Source: Euptelea pleiosperma (Eukaryota > Streptophyta > Magnoliopsida > Ranunculales > Eupteleaceae). From it: a stretch of 64,000 nucleotides of DNA. Where the stretch lies: NCBI GenBank assembly GCA_035048495.1, contig CM068545.1:13351702-13415701 (forward strand), written 5' to 3'. This document shows positions 55,901 through 64,000 of this stretch, in pieces; the stretch's first letter is position 1; each line of letters opens with the position of its first letter. Made by a program: the position numbers and the translations under genes. The notes beneath the pieces were generated by a model that saw only the letters and a list, made by a program, of their open reading frames with translations, made no database searches and was not told the DNA's origin.

Positions 55901-57670
55901 TTACAAAGATGTCGAGGGGTATAAAAACTAAAAGAATTAGGGATATATCGGTCATTTAAATCGCAGAGACACGTGGCGCATTTCGTCTTAGACCTTCGAG
56001 ACCTTCCATTGAATCGTTGTCTTTGGATAAAACTTTGATGACCGGGCCCTGTCATTGAAGGAGATGACAGGGCAGCAGATCTCGGCACGTGTATTTTGAA
56101 CGGACTGGTCACTTCGGCCTCACCACACACGTACCCAGGTGAGTACTTGAGTGCTTTTTGCCAAAAGACTCACCTGTGTACGTGTGCGGTGAGGACGAGG
56201 TGGTCCAACCGTACAAAATCCAGGTGTCGTGATCTGCTGCCCTGTCATCTCCTTCGATGACAGGGCCCATCGAAGTTTTACTCGTTGTCTTTTACCCCCT
56301 AAAATTAGTTGGAAAATATATAACCGATATGGCAAGAGTACAACTTTGCTGACGGACCACAATATAAGCCACGTGGCACACTCTCAGAGAACGCTGAGCG
56401 TACGGATGTTTTGTCCATTCCTAGGTGGAGCTACCTACCAAAAATCAGTCTGACTAGTGATTTCAAACCTTTGGATCTTTGTACCCCGAATAATGCTCAA
56501 ATTCCACGGTTGAAAATAACCCATGAAAACGACTCCAATCAGGCGCTTAGAAATCACTAATCAGGCAAATTTTTTGTCTGTACGACCACCTAGGGTTCAG
56601 CCACATCCATAAGGTCAGAAATCTCCAAGAATATGCCACGTGGCTCATATTGTGGTCCGTCGGCAAAGTTCTACTCATAAGGCAAAAAGGGAAGAAAATC
56701 TTCAGTAGGCTTTTCATTATAAATGAATAAAATATTATATTTTAAATAAATATTTAGAAATAAAATATTGCCAACTCACGTGCATCCACAATAACGATCT
56801 TGCAAGTCCTCGTATTTGGCTTTACACACCTGCAACGGAGACGTTATTTTTTGTTATTTGAAGATAATTAAAAAAGAAAAAGAATGTAAAACAAATTTTG
56901 GACAGATATAGCCCTTTAAATTTAATAAAGGTCAATGGCGTTCTTGTAATACTTTAGAAAATAAGAGTGGGCTTTATTGACTTGACAATTAAGTCCTCCT
57001 TATAACCATCAGATTTAAACGGAGTCGTTTTCGCGTCTCAGGATTGACCCTAATGATTTTTTTCTAATGACCAAAATACCATTTAAACCGCTTCTCAAAC
57101 GAGGTTAATATTGTAAATCTACACAAAGATTAGGGCATTCTCGTGACAAAAACCAAGAAATTTCCATGCCCACCAAACAGAGGATTCGTATCATTTACGT
57201 CAAAAGGTACGTATTTATATCGTATATACGAAACCAGGTAAATACGAGAGGATTCTCGTTATCCGAGAAAAAGTAGATACGTTGCGCCAGAAATACTTTT
57301 TCGTTATTTTTTATTTTTTGCCTTTTTCACAACAAAAAATTAATTCGAGTTCGAAATAAACGTAAGGGGGAGTTTCGAGATCGTTTCAAAGAAAAATTCC
57401 TAAAAAAAAAGTTTTCTGAATTATAGGAAAAACAAATCTAAACGAAAATCCCAACATTCGCCGAGATATTCTAGCGTATTTTATATCGAAAATATCACGA
57501 TATATTAGCGAGAAATTAACCTCGGCCGTGAAGCAGTACGAATAGAGGGTCCTGGCTCGGAGCTCCTCAGCAACGGCGTCCCAGGCTCGGATTCCGTGCC
57601 TGTGAACGGCACCCCCAAGAACGAGCTCCTCCCACGTACCCCATCTCATCATCACGTCCGTCCCTGTCAT
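52946..57670 (-). CDS. SANT/Myb-like plus bromodomain nuclear protein, 5 exons
   Basis: Exons in transcript order: 57521-57670, 56780-56829, 55639-55716, 54075-54642, 52946-53431; GT/AG borders and phases agree, giving 443 residues. The start is the first ATG in frame (57668-57670). The N terminus is a SANT/Myb-like module (WGTWEELVLGGAVHRHG, residues 10-26, then AWDAVAEELRAR and VCKAKYEDLQDRY). A coiled coil follows (about 68-108: ELRKQRVAELKRELEK, SLESKLENLKAEKGK), then an acidic/Ser-rich linker with a bipartite-like nuclear signal RKRRGKRKRK (196-205), then a bromodomain (about 253-352: KIVDLIEILNSF, RYKKTIRRHLDF, DLLLLSNNAMVFYPKNSREY). This is the plant DNA-binding bromodomain family, thought to read acetylated chromatin. 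No lesion was found. MITEs occupy introns 2-4. Confidence 0.92.
53690..53950. repeat. Foldback MITE in intron 4 of the bromodomain gene
   Basis: TTTCTAGTCGTTGGATTCGA is mirrored by CAAATCCAACAGCTAAAAC. A perfect G-box palindrome GCCACGTGGC lies at 53920-53929. Confidence 0.65.
54758..55105. mobile_element. MULE-like foldback in intron 3 of the bromodomain gene
   Basis: AACTTCGCTGACCGCTCACA is mirrored by TGTGGGCGGTCGGCAGAGTT(TTACTC). No clear target duplication. Confidence 0.75.
55140..55600. repeat. Second repeat block in intron 3, with a copia-type PBS motif
   Basis: TGGTATCAGAGC at 55153-55164 equals the initiator tRNA-Met primer site, but no LTR is recognised beside it. A foldback superfamily copy (TCAGCTCGATTGGTGACTTC and GAAATCACCTATCAGGCTGA) follows. 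Confidence 0.45.
56025..56283. mobile_element. MULE-like foldback with perfect 9-bp target duplication, intron 2
   Basis: The left end (GGATAAAACTTTGATGAC) and right end (CATCGAAGTTTTACTC) mirror each other, as do GATGACAGGGCAGCAGATC and GATCTGCTGCCCTGTCATC. GTTGTCTTT is duplicated at 56016-56024 and 56284-56292. Parent form of the 43-bp element at 42972. Confidence 0.9.
56336..56676. mobile_element. MULE-like foldback with 9-bp target duplication, intron 2
   Basis: Left arm GAGTACAACTTTGCTGACGG with ACCACAATAT; the right arm mirrors it (ATATTGTGGT, CCGTCGGCAAAGTTCTACTC). Flanked by ATATGGCAA (56327-56335) and ATAAGGCAA (56677-56685). Each arm holds a perfect GCCACGTGGC palindrome (56368-56377, 56635-56644). 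Confidence 0.92.
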
Positions 57671-57995
57671 CCTACCTGGCTCAATCACAGTCTTCCACGT
57701 TAACCCGAAGATCAAATCACCGTCTTCTTCTTCCTACGCGATCGGTTCACGTTAGCCACTCCTTGTCCTGGAAAAATCAATCTCCTCCCTTCCACGAAAA
57801 CCGACCGTTTCGTCACATTCAAGAAAAACCCAAATAAAGAAAGCCCCTGGGAGAGATTCGTAAGGTCGTAAAACCGCTTTTGGCGAGATAGGTGGTATTG
57901 AGTATGTGGGGGAGGGAGAGCAAATAGTGGTTTTTATAAGAAAAAGGTGGGTTTCGGAAGGTGGTTTTGAAGGGGGAAAGGTGGTCTGGGGTTTC

Positions 57996-58005
57996 TTTTT
58001 ATATA
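57996..58005 (-). promoter_or_regulatory. TATA box of the bromodomain gene
   Basis: TATATAAAAA on the minus strand lies 326 bp before the start codon, which predicts transcription from about 57965 and a 5' UTR near 300 bp. A (GA)n run at 58088-58107, (CT)n on the gene strand, lies just upstream. Confidence 0.6.
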
Positions 58006-58337
58006 CGTGAGACGAGTATTGACGTGTTCGTTTGGTCGAAAGCCAAAAAATTGAAACAAGTGAATCCAGAGAAGAGAAATGTATTGTGAGAGAGAGAGAG
58101 AGAGAGATTTATTGGGTTTCCTTTTCTTTTTTCTTTTTTCTTTTTTTTAGGGGTTCCTTATCACAGAGGGAAAGCTCTCTCGCCTTTCTCGCCTCTTGCC
58201 CCCGTCCCTGTATTTTTTTTACACCCACCTATTCTTCGTAATCTCCTATATATTCCTATCTTTTCCTTAAATGACATACATGTCCCAGGCCTTTATCTCC
58301 TTATCTGTTTGTTTTGAATCTTTTGTTGTTTATTTTC

Positions 58338-58731
58338 GAGTACAGCTTTGCTGCCGGACATCCGTCATCAACGTTGATGACGGACTACAGTATGAGCCAT
58401 GTGGCACACTCTTATAGATTGCTGATCGTATGGATGTCTGGACCATCCCTAGATGGACCTACATACTAAAAATCCACCTGATTAGTGATTTCAAACCTTT
58501 GATATTTGTATCCCAAATAATGCTCAATTTACACGGTTAAAAATCAAGACATGAAAACGGCTCCAATTCAACTCCTAGAAATCACTAATCATGCCGATTT
58601 TCGGTCTGTAGGTCTACCTAGGGTCGGGTCAAACATCCATACGGTCAGTGATCTATTGGAGTGCGCCACGTTGTTCATAAAGTGGTCCGTCATTGACTTT
58701 GACGACGGACTCCGTCAGCAAAGCTCTGCTC
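58338..58731. mobile_element. MULE-like foldback with 9-bp target duplication, upstream of the bromodomain gene
   Basis: GAGTACAGCTTTGCTGCCGG is mirrored by GTCAGCAAAGCTCTGCTC. TTTATTTTC (58329-58337) and TTTATTTTG (58732-58740) flank it. A perfect 24-bp palindrome at 58361-58384 sits in the left arm. Confidence 0.88.
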
Positions 58732-58769
58732 TTTATTTTGTATCTATAAAGAAAAACTTTGCCCTCAGC

Positions 58770-58960
58770 GCTGGAGAGCACTCTAAATACCACGTGGCAC
58801 ACTCTTGGGCCCACTGACCCATAAAACTTGGCTCACTCAATGGTACTCAGCCTGATTGGTGATAAATACCCATTGGATTCCAGCATTTATTCATCATGGG
58901 CTTGGAATCCACCGATGGGCCTGTTCATGCCCATGAGAATTAATCGAAATTAATTGTTTT
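58770..58960. repeat. Half copy of the foldback superfamily
   Basis: ACCACGTGGCACACTCTTGG, GCCTGATTGGTGATAAATAC and CATCATGGGCTTGGAATCC. Confidence 0.5.
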
Positions 58961-60498
58961 GAACCGTCAAAACAAAGGGTATCGATAATTTGATTGGTGC
59001 CTAATGGCCAATCCAAAGGTCCAAATTGAGGAGACGGTACGTGATTGATCATACATCAAGCTTGGGTCCCACTACAACGGGAAAAGAGGATAAAATTTGA
59101 TTGGCGTATTATTTTGCTAAGAAGAGAATTTATTTTATTTTTAATTGCAACGATAATACCGGTTTAGAAATATGGATATATTTGACATTATTAGAAAACC
59201 TAAATATCTTGTGGTCATTTCCCGTCCACCGCGTATCCTTGATTTTTCTAATATAATTACAACTTTGCCCCCATTCGTGATTCTTGGTTTACCTGGACCG
59301 TCAAACTGTAGACCTTTTAAAGTGGAGAATTTTGGAAGGTTCCTGTCACCAAAGTGCGGGGAAATTAGTGTTTCGACCACAGTAATTGCTGGAGTCAACT
59401 CACAGACTCATCATCAATCTAGATCGTTCATTTAGTGGGCCACCAATTGCTTGGGACGGTTGCGGAAGAATCATTCTCACCCTAGTTGTTAAGTTAGGAT
59501 ACGGGAAAAGTTCGAGTATAATTTGGTTATAGTCAAAAAATTCGTCGATAAAAATTCGGTCAAAAATTCGAAAAATGGTAAAAGTTCGCAATTGCATTCA
59601 TTCGTGTTTTATTCAGCTACGATCCAAAAATTCGATGTTAAAAATTCGGACATTGGATCCAATGTTGTTTTTCACCCATGGTTTGTTCATGAAGTCTGTA
59701 ATGAAAAAAAAAATTCTAAAATCCAACGACTACAAATTACATATCAGACTAGTTTTTGGCTTATAGGTTCACAATGGATAAATCTAACATTTATGAGATC
59801 AGTGAACCTAAAAATATTTAGCACAATAATATATTGAATCTAATATTCATGGTTCAGAGTGTCCTTTTACCCAAATCTCATGTGCACCTGATAATAATAT
59901 ATTGAATATTTATATCTATTCAGATAACTTTGGATGCCCTATGCATCAGGGTGGAGACGATGAGGAACGTGAATTCAAGAAAGAAATTAAAGTTTTTTAT
60001 TTTTTTCCCTTTTTATTTTTTATTTTTTACTCTATTTGTAAGCCGAATTAATCGTCTTGCCGAATAAAACGCGTTTTAAACGCATTGCCTTAATTATTCG
60101 CGAATAATTCCGAATTTTTGAATTGTTCAGCTGAATAATTCGGTTTACCTTATAAAATGAATCGTTCGCGAATAAGGCCCTACTTGGTATCGCCGCAAAT
60201 ATTTGTTTGCAAACATTTGCAACATGTTTTTTGTATTTCTAGGTGCTTGGTTGCACCCTATAATTATTTACGTAGGTAAATATTTTCTGTGAGTCCATAT
60301 TTTTTACGATTTGAGCTGCTAATGTTTGCAGCAAAATATGGCCGCAAACATTCACTTTTTGGCTTGAACTTCCTTAAAATATATATAAGATTTGGCCCCT
60401 AGATGCAGAGTAAAATTCACTCACTGCCCGTGATGACTGCCACAATATGTGCCAGGTGGTATACGTTTAGAAGACGCTGATCGTATGGATGTTTCGTT

Positions 60499-60816
60499 TA
60501 AGTTTTAAAGGGCCCGTTATAATGGTATAACGGACTGGGGATGTTACCGTTTTCTGTTATAACGAATTGTAACACTCAGGGGTAAAAACGAAAAATAATG
60601 AGAAAATTACATAAATAACAGAAAAAAATGGCGTTGAAATTCAAATTTTGAAATTTCAATTTTAATTTTCAAAAACAAAACAATAACGGACGTTTTTTCA
60701 CAAAAAAAAATCTAGAAAATAATGGTCGTTATTTTCATTAAAATGGAAAAATATCGAAAAGTTATTTTTAAAACGTTTTAACGGTTCATAACGTAACAGG
60801 GGAGGTCTAAACCATG
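60499..60816. mobile_element. AACGG-rich hAT-like element inserted in the foldback
   Basis: TAAGTTTTAAAGGGCCCG to GGTCTAAACCATG, flanked by GTTTCGTT (60491-60498) and GTTTGGTC (60817-60824). It splits the family motif GGATGTTTGGTCAATCCCT. Confidence 0.75.
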
Positions 60817-60884
60817 GTTTGGTCAATCCCTAGATGGGCCTATAAACCAAAAATCTGCCTAATTAGTGATTTCAAATCTTTGGA

Positions 60885-61231
60885 GGGTCGGGCTGGGGGA
60901 ACCCCTGTTTTTGACACCCATTTTAACGTACCCACATAGAAGATGAATCAATGGCTGATTTTTGGTGTGGACGATCTCCTCACCATATAGATCACCCCAA
61001 CAAAAAATCAGCCCATTCTGAATTTCTAACCCCATCAAATGTGGTTTTTCAAGTTACATGGTAAGAATAGATGGTCCATAATTCTTCAGCTTCTAAACCA
61101 GTCTATGAATATCAGAATGATTTGAATTTTTGTGAGGATAATCTCCTCACCAAAAATCAGCCATTGATTCATCTTCTATGTGGGTACGCCAAAATGGGGG
61201 GTAAAAAATGGGTGTCCCTCGAGCCCGACCC
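60885..61231. mobile_element. MULE-like foldback with perfect 9-bp target duplication, innermost layer
   Basis: GGGTCGGGCTGGGGGA is mirrored by TCCCTCGAGCCCGACCC. ATCTTTGGA is duplicated at 60876-60884 and 61232-61240. 347 bp, same family as 49521-49859. Confidence 0.92.
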
Positions 61232-61512
61232 ATCTTTGGATACTAGTACCCAAATAATGGCAAATAATGGTCAGTAACGCTTAAATTCAACGGTTAAAAT
61301 CAATCCATGAAAATGACTCCAATCCAATGCTTAGATGCTCAAATTCAACAGTTAAAATTAATCAATGAAATCCATTAATCAGGTTGATTTTTGATTTGTT
61401 GATCCCCTTAGGGATTTGCCAAACATCAACATCCTCCACAAATGTGCCACGTGGCTCATATTGTGGGCTGTTATAGGGGCAATCAATGTGGAGGGTCAGC
61501 AAAGTTATACTC

Positions 61513-61775
61513 CTAGATAGACATCTGGACCCAAAAAATAACATGATTAGTGATTTCTAAAAGTTGTATTGGAGTCATTTTCATCTGATGATTTTAATCG
61601 TGGAATTTGGCATTATTTGGGGTACAAAGATCCAAAGGTTTGAAATCACTAATCAGGTTGATTTTTAGTTTGTAGGTCCACTTAGGGACTGGCCAAACAT
61701 TCATACGGACAGTGTCCCTCTAAAGTATTCCCTGTACTCAAATTGTGGGCGGTCAGCAAAGTTTTATTCGGACCA
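61513..61775. repeat. Left-truncated GAGTAAAACTT foldback
   Basis: TGATTAGTGATTTCTAAAAG and its mirror AATCACTAATCAGGTTGATT, then GGACTGGCCAAACATTCATA and GGGCGGTCAGCAAAGTTTTA. Confidence 0.65.
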
Positions 61776-62113
61776 ACAAATCATTTGGTTCCCGCCCAAA
61801 ATCAACTTACCTGGACCATCTCATGATTCTCATCCATTTGTTCCGTTGTTTGATTGGTTGTAATCTTCCAATTCATTGACATTGTTCGTAGGTGATCTCC
61901 ATCTCTATTTTGGATTCATCAAATACTCGAAAAATATTTGCATTGCACCCTCCACCCAAGCAATGGAAAGTATTTGCAACTGATTTTACGGGTTAATACC
62001 AAGCAACAGAAAATGTTTGAAGCTGTAAACATTTACAAAATAAATATTTGTAGAGGTAAATATTTACATCCCACAAATATTTACTAGATACTAAGCAGGG
62101 CCTAATTCGCGAA

Positions 62114-63423
62114 CTGGCAACTAGGACCCGATGATCCTAACCTTCTGATATATTGACTTCTTTTTTCAATCTTTAACCAGCTCTTGATCATCTAACAATT
62201 AGAATCAACTGGTCGCTATGCTTTAGCACTATGGCCCACCAAATGATCGATCGGTCCAGATTTGAATACTTTTCTATAGTGCCCCACACGATCTGTAATT
62301 TGAGGAGAGGATGGATTTGACTGTACAGAGAATACGGATTTCTTTTTGTATCGGCATTTAGGGAAAGAAGGATACATTTGACATTGTTGGGAAAGCTAAA
62401 TCTGTCCGTCCATGACTCCATGTTGCTTTTATTGTTGGGAATATATTAGAATATAGCCTAACCTTAAACAAATTATTACTAAAATGCCCTCGTACGTGTT
62501 ATTTAATCTATCCTAGACTGGACCGTCAAAAGAGGAGACTTCCAAATATGGAATACTTTGAGACACGTCACACGTCACACGTCACACGCCCACCACTTCC
62601 TAACTGTGTCCAAATTCGTAAAGAGGCCTTCATAGACCTCATGGTCAACAAATCAGCACTGCTAATTTGGTGGGCCACTGCCCACCTCCTGATGATCTCT
62701 ACCCTCCAATGTGTTATATCTTTGTCAAACGTGATATTAACGAATGGTCAGGAAGGATCAACGAGCCGGAGGCCACATGTAGGGTCCGATACCGAATTCC
62801 ACCACCATCTTTTTTTTTTCCTGGTAGGAATTCCAGCAACCGAAAATAGTCCTTTCCATCATGTATATCCCGACACGTGTCACTGAGTGGATATGTGCCA
62901 CTTTGCACGTGAGATCTCATAAAGTTTGCCATGTGGCACTCCACGAACCACAGGAAGATCGCATCGCTTGCCACGCACGCCACGGCTGAGCATGATAGGA
63001 CCATGTTCATGGCCCAACATGTATATACCTGACGCTTCCAATGCCATGCACCATATTTTGGCATTAATATCTTGAGCATGCACCATATTTTTGTATAGGT
63101 GTCTAGTATTACTACATACTAGACACCCAGCTCAACCTTTTGTGGGTTCAAGCTACGGACTTATTGTAACCATCCGATTGTTCATCATGTTTTCTTTTGG
63201 AGATCAAGAGGATTGCAATAGATTGAGTCATCATCAGGCCAACATTGATCGAAGGGAACCCCTTTGTTTACTCCTTTGAGACCCGTTGACTTGAGGGATT
63301 TAATTATTGCATGTGTGCCACGTGATAATTGTGTCAATACTACTCAATTCCTAATTAAATTTAGAGTTGATCTTGCATCTTTGGCATTACTTTATTAACT
63401 TCTCAAACAGGGAAATAAAGATA
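62114..63423. other. Intergenic, no protein gene
   Basis: It contains a 7-bp unit ACACGTC repeated three and a half times at about 62562-62588. CACGTGTC and GCACGTGAG sites lie at about 62875-62915. Overlapping frames on both strands near 62.5-63.1 kb show no domain. Confidence 0.5.
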
Positions 63424-63434
63424 GTCCCACATCG
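63424..63434 (+). promoter_or_regulatory. USE, plant snRNA upstream sequence element
   Basis: GTCCCACATCG matches the plant USE consensus RTCCCACATCG exactly. Together with the TATA box 33 bp downstream this is the spacing of Pol II-transcribed snRNA genes; Pol III genes have about 10 bp less. Confidence 0.94.
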
Positions 63435-63467
63435 GACAGAAGAATAAACACCAACCCCCTGCACCCA

Positions 63468-63475
63468 TATAAAAA
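63468..63475 (+). promoter_or_regulatory. TATA box of the U5 gene
   Basis: TATAAAAA begins 36 bp before the inferred first base of the RNA. Confidence 0.92.
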
Positions 63476-63503
63476 GATAGCTACCCCTTCAGGAAAAGCA
63501 CGC

Positions 63504-63622
63504 AGCCGTGCGGTGAGCACATAGCGAACTATTCTTTCGCCTTTTACTAAAGAATACCGTGTGCTCGCCGTAAATAGCGGCATACGCCTATTTTTGGAGG
63601 GTTTTCTTAGTTGGAAACCCCA
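63504..63622 (+). ncRNA. U5: U5 spliceosomal snRNA
   Basis: U5 aligns exon ends in the spliceosome through its invariant loop I. Here loop I CGCCTTTTACT sits between ATTCTTT (63531-63537) and AAAGAAT (63549-63555). The basal stem GGTGAGCAC pairs with GTGCTCGCC. The Sm site ATTTTTGG (63590-63597) is followed by a GGGTTT/AAACCC hairpin (63599-63620). The length of about 119 nt suits plant U5, and the promoter has a perfect USE and TATA box. All core parts are intact, so this is probably an expressed gene; exact ends are by analogy. A 104-residue minus-strand frame across it is incidental. Confidence 0.95.
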
Positions 63623-63679
63623 ACAAAACAAAATAGAATGTTTTAATAGAATATTTAAGATAAAGGTGGACCTATAAAA

Positions 63680-64000
63680 ATCAAAATTATTCAGGCTGAT
63701 CATTGGCACTAGGGCTCATTTAGCGATAGTGTCACGTGATATATTCCAAACGGTGTGCAGTGGTCACTAATCGGGCTGTTTTTCAGTTTGTCGGTCCACC
63801 TGCTGATTGGCTAAACATCCATACGGTCAGAGTCCTCTAAGAGAATTCCACGTGGCTCATATTGCGCCCTGTCATATTGCAATTTTAAAGTGACCAACAC
63901 GCCAGATAAGGAGAAAATTTTGACGTTGAAGTCGCTTGGCCCACCACTTGTGGACACCAAAAATTTAAATCAACTTGATTGGTGATTTTTATCAGTTAGA
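63680..64000. repeat. Foldback remnants at the window end
   Basis: AGGTGGACCTATAAAAATC and GTCGGTCCACCTGCTGATTGG with TTCCACGTGGCTCATATTG are family pieces. Another copy starts near 63937 (GGCCCACCACTTGTGG) and is cut by the window end. Confidence 0.55.

Larger units (their letters stand above)
60408..61512. mobile_element. MULE-like foldback (GAGTAAAACTT family) inside the hAT-like element
   Basis: The left end GAGTAAAATTCACTC and right end AGCAAAGTTATACTC are flanked by CTAGATGCA (60399-60407) and CTAGATAGA (61513-61521). It is split by 60499-60816 and 60885-61231; without them it is about 430 bp, the family size. Confidence 0.75.
60173..62105. mobile_element. hAT-like element with 8-bp target duplication, itself host to others
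   Basis: TAAGGCCCTACTTGGTATC is mirrored by GATACTAAGCAGGGCCTAA, and TTCGCGAA occurs at 60165-60172 and 62106-62113. Subterminal CAAATATTTGTTTGCAAAC and ACAAATATTTAC repeats are typical of hAT ends. No transposase is visible. Confidence 0.8.
59480..62130. mobile_element. Outermost candidate of a nested stack (AATTCG-rich element)
   Basis: AATTCG-rich DNA at 59510-59650 and 60030-60172 is inverted relative to itself (GTGTTTTATTCAGC and GCCGAATAAAACGCG). CCTAGTTG near 59481 and CAACTAGG near 62118 may be its ends. The hAT-like element 60173-62105 interrupts it. Confidence 0.4.

Noticed and set aside
62786..62836. Possible fourth tail-only LINE insertion (T-run between GAATTCCA repeats)
   Set aside because: The flanking repeats match over only 8 bp before mismatches, and the bases next to the T-run do not match a LINE terminus seen in this window.
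62548..63086. Overlapping frames of 60-121 residues on both strands
   Set aside because: No domain, no consistent frame and no splice structure; chance open frames.
63395..63709. 104-residue minus-strand frame across the U5 gene
   Set aside because: It is the complement of a structured RNA gene and its promoter; no protein support.

Overview
This window is nuclear DNA from a flowering plant with a repeat-rich genome. The evidence is a U5 snRNA gene with the plant-specific upstream element (USE), a coiled-coil NBS-LRR resistance gene, two intron-rich plant genes (DUF707 and SANT/bromodomain), a Ty1/copia element primed by initiator tRNA-Met, plant L1-type and RTE-type LINEs, and dozens of small foldback elements. 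Species cannot be read from the sequence; a woody perennial is a guess. No bacterial, organellar or CRISPR features are present.

Layout. 1-4550: an almost complete L1-like LINE (+), cut off by the window start. 4711-10469: a full-length but dead Ty1/copia element with two LTRs, PBS, polypurine tract and 5-bp target duplication. 11.1-18.6 kb: LINE debris, foldback MITEs and tandem duplications. 18.88-21.66 kb (-): a CC-NBS-LRR gene broken by one stop and four frameshifts. A second NBS fragment lies at 28.3 kb, and paralogous flanking sequence at 13.8 and 26.4 kb suggests a decayed tandem resistance-gene locus. 23.8-26.3 kb: AT-rich DNA without genes. 30.67-39.30 kb (-): an intact 14-exon DUF707 gene (374 aa), with upstream exon(s) to about 41.5 kb. 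41.8-51.3 kb: duplicated blocks, a 160-bp tandem array, MULE-like foldbacks and AACGG-rich hAT-like elements. 52.95-57.67 kb (-): an intact five-exon SANT-bromodomain gene (443 aa) whose introns 2-4 carry MITEs. 58.3-62.1 kb: a Russian-doll stack of transposons. 63.42-63.62 kb (+): a U5 snRNA gene with USE, TATA box, Sm site and 3' hairpin.

The two protein genes, the U5 gene and the broken resistance gene are functionally unrelated neighbours. The rest is a layered transposon record: 9-bp target-site duplications (TSDs) mark MULE-like foldbacks, 8-bp TSDs mark hAT-like elements, and 12-17-bp duplications mark LINE insertions. The most unusual items are a 43-bp TIR-to-TIR palindrome with a perfect 9-bp TSD, three LINE insertions reduced to a tail of 16-28 bp, and a nested stack whose insertion order can be read from its TSDs. 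Exon boundaries were placed by eye from GT/AG sites, reading-frame phase and remembered family conservation; no alignment was run.
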